A DNA stretch of 17,467 bases from contig DQIA01000019.1 of assembly GCA_003525905.1 (NCBI GenBank), positions 1 through 17,467 on the forward strand. The letters are read 5' to 3'. Origin of the DNA: Clostridiales bacterium. Lineage in GTDB: Bacteria > Bacillota > Clostridia > Oscillospirales > Oscillospiraceae. The position numbers were made by a program, and so were the translations under genes. Shown piece by piece: positions 12,749 to 17,467 of this stretch. Within the stretch, counting starts at the first letter, position 1, and the number at the start of each line of letters is the position of its first letter. A model generated the notes under the pieces. The model was given only the letters and a program-made list of their open reading frames with translations. It did not search any database and was not told where the DNA came from.

Positions 12749-14573
12749 GATGCTCTTCCTCCTTCTGCGCCGCGTGAAGGATCCGCATGAATTCTTCACC
12801 GGTGATCGTTTCCTTTTCATACAGCACCTGTGCCAGCTGATCCAGCAGCGCGCGGTGCTCCGTCAGCAGGCTGTGCGCCCGCTCATGCTCCGTGCGGACC
12901 AGCTCAACGACCTTGCGGTCGATCTCGCGCTGCGTCTGCTCCGAGCAGCTCATGGACGTATCGCCGCCCAGATACTGGTTTCGCGTGGTCTGCATGGCGA
13001 CCATGTCGAATTCATCCGTCATGCCGTACTGCGCGATCATGGCGCGCGCGATGCGCGTGGCCTGCTCGATGTCGTTCGAAGCGCCGGTCGTGATCTCGCC
13101 GAACGCGACCTCCTCGGCCGCGCGGCCGCCGGTCAGCGTAGCCAGCTTGGCCAGAAGCTCGCCGCGGGTCATCAGGTTCTTTTCGCCCTGCTCGACCTGC
13201 ATGGTGTAGCCCAGCGCACCGGACGTGCGCGGGATGATCGTGATCTTCTGCACGGGCGCGGAGTCCGTCTGCAGGGCCGCCACGAGCGCGTGGCCGATCT
13301 CATGATAGGACACGACGCGCTTTTCATGATCCGACAGCACGGCGTTTTTCTTCTGATAACCCGCGATGACGGTCTCGATGCTCTCCTCAAGGTCCGCCTC
13401 GGTGACGGTCTTGCGGCCGTCGCGCACGGCGCGCAGCGCGCCCTCGTTGATGATGTTGGCAAGCTCTGCGCCGGAAGCGCCCGCCGCCATACGCGCGATG
13501 GTGTGGAAGTCCACATCGTCGCCCACACGGATTTTGCGCGCATGCACGCGCAGGATGGCCTCTCTGCCCTTCAGGTCCGGCAGCTCGACCGGCACACGGC
13601 GGTCAAAGCGGCCCGGACGCGTCAGCGCCGGATCGAGCGACTCGGGGCGGTTCGTCGCGGCGAGGATCATCACGCCGTTGTTGCCCTCAAAGCCGTCCAT
13701 CTCGGTCAGCAGCTGGTTCAGGGTCTGCTCCCGCTCGTCGTTTCCGCCGAACTGGCCGTCACGCTTTTTGCCGATGGCATCAATCTCATCGATGAACACG
13801 ATGCACGGGGCCTTTTCCTTGGCCTGACTGAACAGATCGCGCACCTTTGATGCGCCCATGCCCACGAACATCTCGACGAATTCCGAGCCGGAAATGGAGA
13901 AGAACGGTACATTTGCCTCACCCGCGACAGCCTTGGCCAGCATGGTCTTGCCGGTTCCCGGAGGGCCGACGAGCAGGATGCCCTTTGGCATGGAGGCGCC
14001 GACGTCCGTATACTTCTTCGGATCGTGCAGATAATCGACGATCTCCGCAAGGCTCTCCTTGGCCTCGTCCTCGCCTGCCACATCGCTGAAGTGGATACCG
14101 GCCGTGGACTGCACATAGACCTTGGCGTTGCTCTTACCGAAGGCCATAGCGTTCTTGCCGCCCGCCTGCTCCACGAGCTTTCTGCCCACATAGCGGCCGA
14201 GTGCCAGGAACAGCAGCAGCGGCACGATGGACGTCAGGAATAAGCTCAGCAGCGGCGACATCGTCTTCTGCACATCGCGGCTGAACGTCGCGCCGGAGGC
14301 ATACAGCCGCTCCGTCAGGCCCGGATCGTCCATGATGCCCGTGCAGTAGACGGTCTTGCCGCCCTTTTCCGTGTAATAGATCTCATCGTCGTCGATCTCG
14401 ACCTTTTCGATCTGCTGGGCCTCAATCTTGCTCATGAACGTGCCGTAGTCGACCTCCTCGATGCTGCGGCGGTTCAGCAGCGGCGTCACGAGCAGATTGA
14501 ACAGCGCAATGATCAGAAGCACGATGCCGTAGTAATACAGCAGGGGCTTTTTCGGTGATTTGACTTCCTTCAT
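12741..14573 (-). CDS. ftsH: ATP-dependent zinc metalloprotease FtsH
   Basis: 610 residues. Membrane-anchored AAA+ protease that extracts and degrades membrane and misfolded proteins. Two membrane segments (about 11-32 and 108-128) flank the small extracytoplasmic domain. The AAA module has Walker A GPPGTGKT (203-210), pore motif F-V-E-M-F-V-G (232-238), Walker B IVFIDE (258-263) and the second region of homology A-T-N-R-P...R-P-G-R-F-D-R-R (306-326). The zinc site H-E-I-G-H is at 424-428 and the third ligand Asp lies in [12 protein letters not shown]. The C-terminus is short and ends in an acidic/His tail E-E-E-H-H-A. Its ATG overlaps the preceding gene's stop by 4 nt (ATGA). A genome of this type often has more than one ftsH; this one lacks the usual tilS-hpt neighbours and may be an accessory paralogue. 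Confidence 0.95.
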   Translation of the reverse strand: MKEVKSPKKPLLYYYGIVLLIIALFNLLVTPLLNRRSIEEVDYGTFMSKIEAQQIEKVEIDDDEIYYTEKGGKTVYCTGIMDDPGLTERLYASGATFSRDVQKTMSPLLSLFLTSIVPLLLFLALGRYVGRKLVEQAGGKNAMAFGKSNAKVYVQSTAGIHFSDVAGEDEAKESLAEIVDYLHDPKKYTDVGASMPKGILLVGPPGTGKTMLAKAVAGEANVPFFSISGSEFVEMFVGMGASKVRDLFSQAKEKAPCIVFIDEIDAIGKKRDGQFGGNDEREQTLNQLLTEMDGFEGNNGVMILAATNRPESLDPALTRPGRFDRRVPVELPDLKGREAILRVHARKIRVGDDVDFHTIARMAAGASGAELANIINEGALRAVRDGRKTVTEADLEESIETVIAGYQKKNAVLSDHEKRVVSYHEIGHALVAALQTDSAPVQKITIIPRTSGALGYTMQVEQGEKNLMTRGELLAKLATLTGGRAAEEVAFGEITTGASNDIEQATRIARAMIAQYGMTDEFDMVAMQTTRNQYLGGDTSMSCSEQTQREIDRKVVELVRTEHERAHSLLTEHRALLDQLAQVLYEKETITGEEFMRILHAAQKEEEHHA

Positions 14574-14974
14574 TCTGCAGCACTTCCTTTCCTCTGTTCA
14601 TCCCGGATGGCCTCGAGCGCCACAAGCAGCGCATGGCGCGCCGCCTGCATGGCAAAGTCCATCGCATATTCCGCAAAGAGGAGCTGCATCTCCTCTCCGC
14701 TCTCATCGTCGCGCCGGACCTCGGTCTGCACGCGGCGGACAATTTTCCGGATCTCCTCAAACGCATCGGCGATCTCTCTGACCTGATGCGCGCGGCTGTG
14801 GCGCAGGCGCTCTGCCAGCGCATGGGCGCATTGCTCCGTCTCCTCGCGCGTTTGCGCAATGGCGGCATCCAGCTCGGCGCTCTCCATCTGCGCGGCTGAC
14901 TGCAGCTTTGCATGCACGCCCGCAAGCTGGGCGTCTACCTCCGCCAGCTTTCCCGCCAGCATGTCCTGTTCCAT
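14570..14974 (-). CDS. Small coiled-coil protein of unknown function, first gene of the ftsH operon
   Basis: 134 residues, not recognised. Almost entirely alpha-helical with heptad-like Leu/Ala spacing from residue 5 to about 85 (AGKLAEVDAQLAGVHAKLQS, then AELDAAIAQTREETEQCAHA), followed by an acidic loop (RRDDESGEEMQ) and a second amphipathic helix ending in K-G-S-A-A-E. One Cys, no membrane segment. The ATG at 14974 follows AAAGGAG by 9 nt. The stop overlaps the ftsH start (ATGA), so the two are translationally coupled; a partner or adaptor role for FtsH is inference. Confidence 0.75.
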   Translation of the reverse strand: MEQDMLAGKLAEVDAQLAGVHAKLQSAAQMESAELDAAIAQTREETEQCAHALAERLRHSRAHQVREIADAFEEIRKIVRRVQTEVRRDDESGEEMQLLFAEYAMDFAMQAARHALLVALEAIRDEQRKGSAAE

Positions 14975-15004
14975 ATTCCAGCACTCCTTTCCGTTTGCTC
15001 CCGT

Positions 15005-15033
15005 ATTTTACCCCGACGGATCCAAAAACACAA
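15005..15033 (-). promoter_or_regulatory. Promoter of the ftsH-exporter operon
   Basis: Minus strand TTGTGT (complement of 15028-15033), 17 bp spacer, TAAAAT (complement of 15005-15010). An AAGTGTAAA motif lies directly upstream of the -35 (15034-15042). Confidence 0.65.
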
Positions 15034-15060
15034 TTTACACTTTCGCAGGCCTGTATAGAC

Positions 15061-15095
15061 AAAAAAGCCGAAGTGTAAAGGTTTTTTACACTTCG
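15061..15095 (-). terminator. Terminator of the cmpB-like/tetR unit
   Basis: On the minus strand CGAAGTGTAAA (15085-15095) pairs with TTTACACTTCG (15069-15079), an 11 bp perfect stem with a 5 nt loop, followed by GCTTTTTT (15061-15068). It lies 18 bases after the tetR stop. Confidence 0.9.
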
Positions 15096-15113
15096 ACTCA
15101 GCTGTCAAATCCT

Positions 15114-15689
15114 TCAATCCTTCAATTTTTCCGGCAGGCGCGTCGCACCGCCCGGCGCAAAGGCGTTCATGCTGGCTGCCATCATCCGGTAGATATCGCG
15201 CACGGTCTCGTCGATGTGCGCCGAGTCCTCCTCCGTCCAGCTGCGCATCAAGCCCACCACAGCGTTGAGATGGTAGCGCAGCATCAGGCTCATCTGCTCG
15301 CGCGTACAGCCCGGCGGGAAATGCCACCGCCGCAGGATGCGCTCGATGAGCGAGTTGAACGACTGCATCACGAGCCGCTCCAGCTCTTCCCGATAGCCGG
15401 CGTGCATGGCCTTTTCCACAAACAGGCGGGAGCTGAGCGACAGCGTGATCAGGTATTTCAGGCTCTCCTCCGGCGTACTCTGCATGGAGGCCTCCTGCAT
15501 GTTGCGCTTCAGGTTTCGCTTCATCATCCACAGCAGCAGATCCGGGATATCCTCAAAATGATAGTAGAATGTCTGTCTTGTGATATGGCATTCGTTCACA
15601 ATATCCGTCACGGTCAGCTTTTTGCCGTCCCGGCGCAGGAGCAGCCGCCCTGCCGCGGCTGCAATGAGCTCTTTGCGGTCATCCGGCAT
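15114..15689 (-). CDS. TetR/AcrR-family transcriptional regulator
   Basis: 191 residues from the ATG at 15689, which has GGGAGGG seven bases upstream; the longer frame from 15731 starts inside the upstream gene. The N-terminal helix-turn-helix is clear: KKLTVTDIVNECHITRQTFY followed by Y-H-F-E-D-I-P-D-L-L (residues about 23-52), the TetR signature. The C-terminal ligand domain is divergent and resembles the DhaS/TetR_C_8 type. The start overlaps the stop of the CmpB-type gene by 11 nt, so the two form one operon. Ligand unknown. It may control its own operon and the ftsH-exporter operon downstream, given the repeated AAGTGTAAA motif between them. Confidence 0.9.
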   Translation of the reverse strand: MPDDRKELIAAAAGRLLLRRDGKKLTVTDIVNECHITRQTFYYHFEDIPDLLLWMMKRNLKRNMQEASMQSTPEESLKYLITLSLSSRLFVEKAMHAGYREELERLVMQSFNSLIERILRRWHFPPGCTREQMSLMLRYHLNAVVGLMRSWTEEDSAHIDETVRDIYRMMAASMNAFAPGGATRLPEKLKD

Positions 15690-16431
15690 GCTTTTTCCCT
15701 CCCGTGCGGCGGCGCTGCTCCAGCGTTTCACGCAGCTCGCGCAGATGCTCGTTCAAGGGGCGCTCCGAGCGCAGTGGGAAGAAGAAGCTTGCCTTCTGCG
15801 CGGAGCGGTCGTGTACGCTGCGGACGTGTGCCTTGAGGTTTTCATACTTGACGATGACCTCATTCTCATCCGCGAGCTTCTTGATGCGGTGGATGAGCTT
15901 CGTGGAGTAGACGACGTCGATGAGGAACACGCCGTAAAACAGGCCGATGACAAAGGAGAACGCCAGGTTGCGCGAGAGCCAGTCAATGGCGTGCAGGATG
16001 CGCGGATGGATCAGAAAATAATACGCCGCGCCGAGAAGGGCCCACGCCAGCGAGAATTTCGGGCAGATGAGACCCTGAATGTTGCCCCACTGCTTGCTGT
16101 AGTCCCACAGGCGGACATGGAAGCCCTTGAGGGCGATGAGACCGGCGAAATATTCCGTCACGGTCATGCACACCGCCATGATCAGGAACAGGACCACGCG
16201 ATTCCAGAACGGGTCGCGGATAATACTGAACTGCTCCAGCGAGGCGATCAGGTAGAGAAAGCACAGGCCGCAGCCGTACAGCGGCAGATACGGCCCGACG
16301 CAGAAGCCGGGATTGATCCACTTCCGCTCCGGGTTCGCCGAGGAAAAGAAGCGGCGGAACAGCAGCTCCAGCACCCAGCCCAGCGTTGCACCGATGAAAA
16401 ACAGGAAGGCAAGCGTCAGAAAAATATTCAT
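15679..16431 (-). CDS. CmpB-type (ABC_trans_CmpB, PF06541-like) integral membrane protein
   Basis: 250 residues. The N-terminal half shows the family pattern: a first membrane helix, then G-W-V-L-E-L-L-F-R-R and RKWINPGFCVGPYLPLYGCG (the R-K-x-x-N-x-G-F-x-x-G-P-x-x-P-x-Y-G box), then further helices (about five to six in total) to residue about 185. The last 60 residues are a soluble, highly charged helical tail. Family proteins are annotated as putative ABC-transporter type IV proteins, but no ATPase is encoded beside it and the function is unproven. The start at 16431 has GGAGG four bases upstream; the in-frame ATG at 16449 lacks a ribosome site. First gene of the operon with tetR. Confidence 0.85.
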   Translation of the reverse strand: MNIFLTLAFLFFIGATLGWVLELLFRRFFSSANPERKWINPGFCVGPYLPLYGCGLCFLYLIASLEQFSIIRDPFWNRVVLFLIMAVCMTVTEYFAGLIALKGFHVRLWDYSKQWGNIQGLICPKFSLAWALLGAAYYFLIHPRILHAIDWLSRNLAFSFVIGLFYGVFLIDVVYSTKLIHRIKKLADENEVIVKYENLKAHVRSVHDRSAQKASFFFPLRSERPLNEHLRELRETLEQRRRTGGKKHAG

Positions 16432-16470
16432 GGTTCCTCCATGCGCCACGCGCTCGGTTTCGTCGACATC

Positions 16471-16499
16471 ATTATATTCTGTTTTCGTCCGAAACGCAA
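16471..16499 (-). promoter_or_regulatory. Promoter of the cmpB-like/tetR operon
   Basis: Minus strand TTGCGT (complement of 16494-16499), 17 bp spacer, TATAAT (complement of 16471-16476). Confidence 0.8.
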
Positions 16500-16511
16500 G
16501 GGGTGATGATT

Positions 16512-16553
16512 CAGCTTGTCAAAAAGTCCCTCTGGGGCTTTTTTGCCAAGCTG
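16512..16553 (-). terminator. Long hairpin, terminator of the small membrane protein gene
   Basis: AAAAAGTCCC (16521-16530) pairs with GGGGCTTTTT (16534-16543) and the stem extends outward through CAGCTTG (16512-16518) and CAAGCTG (16547-16553), about 19 bp with one mismatch. On the minus strand the inner stem ends in a T-run (GGGACTTTTTG). Confidence 0.7.
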
Positions 16554-16557
16554 CTTC

Positions 16558-16603
16558 CAGAATTGCAAAATATAATTTTGCTGTATCTTATTTTGCAATT
16601 CTG
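16558..16603. repeat. 15 bp perfect inverted repeat overlapping the small gene's stop codon
   Basis: CAGAATTGCAAAATA (16558-16572) is exactly complementary to 16589-16603, with a 16 nt loop. A competing shorter palindrome GCAAAAT-ATA-ATTTTGC sits at 16565-16581. The AT-rich block contrasts with its GC-rich surroundings, and the TAA of the minus-strand gene (16588-16590) lies in it. Confidence 0.75.
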
Positions 16604-16881
16604 CCGCTGCGGCGGGTTATGGAACGTAAAAGGACGCCCTGACGGTTTCCTTTCACACTTTTCTTCCCTCCGAAACTTTTGGCCTGGCAGATTTTTTGAC
16701 AGTCTGGATTCCCGTGTAATGTTAACGCAATTTGCAGCCGCTCCGCCGCGCTCCAGATCAGGCGGCTCAGGCCGCAGCACACGAGCGCAGGCAGCAGCAG
16801 AAGCCCGGAAAGCGCCGCGCCCGTCCAGAAAACAGCGGCAGCGGCCGCCGTACGCAGCCTGCCTGTTCCTGTTTTGCGCAT
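16588..16881 (-). CDS. Small single-pass membrane protein, hypothetical
   Basis: 97 residues if translated from the ATG at 16881, supported by a strong GGAGGTGG ribosome site (ACCTCC complement at 16888-16893) 6 nt upstream. Residues about 12-43 form one long hydrophobic helix (AAAAAVFWTGAALSGLLLLP then ALVCCGLSRLIW), with an Arg/Lys N-tail inside the cell expected. The C-terminal 40 residues are basic and low in recognisable features, and the frame ends inside a strong inverted repeat, so the tail may be extended by a later insertion or frame change. No clear promoter was found. Not recognised. Confidence 0.5.
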   Translation of the reverse strand: MRKTGTGRLRTAAAAAVFWTGAALSGLLLLPALVCCGLSRLIWSAAERLQIALTLHGNPDCQKICQAKSFGGKKSVKGNRQGVLLRSITRRSGRIAK

Positions 16882-16939
16882 GGTCCCACCTCCGCAGAAG
16901 GATATATGCGCGCCGGACGCAGAAAAGAACCGTGCCGCA

Positions 16940-16968
16940 TTGACAAATCTCCGATTTCGGGATATACT
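16940..16968 (+). promoter_or_regulatory. Strong sigma-A promoter of the 59-aa protein gene
   Basis: TTGACA (16940-16945), 17 bp spacer, TATACT (16963-16968), 25 bases before the ATG. Confidence 0.9.
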
Positions 16969-16993
16969 AAAGGTCAGAAAGGAGGCGTTCACA

Positions 16994-17173
16994 ATGGATA
17001 ACGAAAACGTCAAGAAGGAATGGAAGAAAGCCGGTTCCGATCTGGGTCACGCCTTCGCAGGTCTGGGCAAGATGCTCATCCGCACGGCCAAGGTCGGCAT
17101 GGAAAAGGCCGATGAGTGGGCCAATAGCGACGATTCTCCCAAGGAGGAAAAGAAGCCCGAGGGGCAGGAATAA
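16994..17173 (+). CDS. Small charged protein, hypothetical (59 aa)
   Basis: ATG at 16994 follows AAAGGAGG (16978-16985) by 8 nt and a near-consensus promoter. The protein reads MDNENVKKEWKKAGSDLGHA, then an amphipathic Gly/Ala/Lys helix (FAGLGKMLIRTAKVGMEKAD), and an acidic Asp/Glu/Lys tail ending at TAA 17171-17173. No signal peptide and no Cys. Short proteins of this layout occur in related gut clostridia (recollection, not checked); no function is known. A good terminator follows, so it is a dedicated, probably well-expressed transcript. Confidence 0.82.
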   Translation: MDNENVKKEWKKAGSDLGHAFAGLGKMLIRTAKVGMEKADEWANSDDSPKEEKKPEGQE

Positions 17174-17190
17174 TTCCGCACAAAAATATG

Positions 17191-17226
17191 CCGGGCGATC
17201 CCGCATGGCGAGATTGCCCGGTTTTT
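17191..17226. terminator. Terminator after the 59-aa gene, shared with the convergent ModE-like gene
   Basis: CCGGGCGATC (17191-17200) pairs with GATTGCCCGG (17212-17221), 10 bp with one G.T, 11 nt loop, then TTTTT (17222-17226). It lies 4 bases from the stop of the minus-strand gene. Confidence 0.88.
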
Positions 17227-17230
17227 CTGT

Positions 17231-17467
17231 TTATTCTGATTCCGCCTGCGGCTCCTCCGCGAATTCCGCAAACGCGCGGCCGAATTCCTCGGCGGCAAAG
17301 GCCCGCATCCGGGCGCAGTAGTCCCCATAGGCCGCAAGCAGCCGCTCGGCCTTTGGAGAAAGCTCCGCGCCGCCGCCGTGCCGCCCGCCCGTCACCGAGA
17401 CGAGCAACGGAAAGCCCAGCTCGCGCTCCGCCTGCTTTACGATGGTCCACGCCTTGGAATAGGCCAT
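17231..17467 (-). CDS. ModE/LysR-type winged-helix DNA-binding protein, C-terminal part
   Basis: The frame is open to the window edge; the last 78 residues are seen. M-A-Y-S-K-A-W at the edge is the internal recognition helix of ModE-type LysR-like HTH domains (consensus M-S-Y-x-x-A-W), followed by TIVKQAERELGFPLLVSVTG and G-G-R-H-G-G-G-A-E-L-S-P-K-A-E-R-L-L, the wing typical of ModE N-terminal domains. The true start is therefore outside the window despite the Met at 17467. The protein ends about 50 residues after the wing with no molybdate-binding (TOBE) domains, so it is a stand-alone DNA-binding ModE_N protein. Family members regulate molybdate uptake or molybdoenzymes; the target here is unknown. 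Confidence 0.85.
   Translation of the reverse strand: MAYSKAWTIVKQAERELGFPLLVSVTGGRHGGGAELSPKAERLLAAYGDYCARMRAFAAEEFGRAFAEFAEEPQAESE

Overview
The window looks like chromosomal DNA of a GC-rich member of the Clostridia, most likely Oscillospiraceae/Ruminococcaceae. This is inferred from the gene content: a clostridial-type isc operon with mnmA, an FtsH/HdeD-like/heterodimeric ABC exporter cluster, a CmpB-type membrane protein, a DivIVA-like coiled-coil protein, AGGAGG ribosome sites and near-consensus sigma-A promoters. tRNAs carry an encoded CCA. Species cannot be fixed from the sequence alone.

Layout. 1-156: 3' end of an NlpC/P60 hydrolase and its terminator. 210-1467: aldo/keto reductase-like ferredoxin protein with its own promoter and terminator. 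1481-2155 (minus): DivIVA-like coiled-coil protein. 2219-2386: tRNA-Arg(CCG) unit. 2444-3776: lipoprotein unit. 3786-3945: a 160 bp palindromic MITE-like element lying against the stop codon of an Rrf2/IscR regulator. 3946-7194 (minus): isc operon in the order iscS, iscU, mnmA, iscR-like, with a palindromic operator candidate around the -35 box. 7239-7440: tRNA-Ser(GGA) unit. 7441-8393: an AT-richer island holding one uncharacterised gene without a normal start codon and two strong hairpins. 8394-8553: a second, diverged 160 bp copy of the MITE-like element. 8616-15033 (minus): operon of a small coiled-coil protein, FtsH, an HdeD-like membrane protein and a two-subunit ABC exporter. 15061-16499 (minus): CmpB-type membrane protein plus TetR regulator. 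16512-16881 (minus): small membrane protein with nested hairpins. 16940-17226: a 59-aa acidic/amphipathic protein with a strong promoter. 17231-17467 (minus): 3' part of a ModE/LysR-type DNA-binding protein.

How the genes work together. IscS supplies sulfur to IscU for Fe-S assembly and to MnmA for tRNA 2-thiouridine; the Rrf2 protein carries IscR-like cysteines and is the likely Fe-S-sensing regulator of the operon, although here it is the last gene. FtsH, the HdeD-like protein and the exporter are translationally linked (overlapping stops and starts) and look like a membrane-stress or membrane-export unit. The TetR gene just upstream may control that unit, because a TTTACACTT motif recurs at its terminator and next to the downstream promoter.

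The most unusual signal is the pair of 160 bp elements (3786-3945 and 8394-8553). They are about three-quarters identical in inverted relative orientation, have imperfect terminal inverted repeats resembling IS5-group ends, one has a clean 4 bp TTAG duplication, and they differ by compensatory changes that keep a long hairpin. They look like a non-autonomous IS5-like MITE family.
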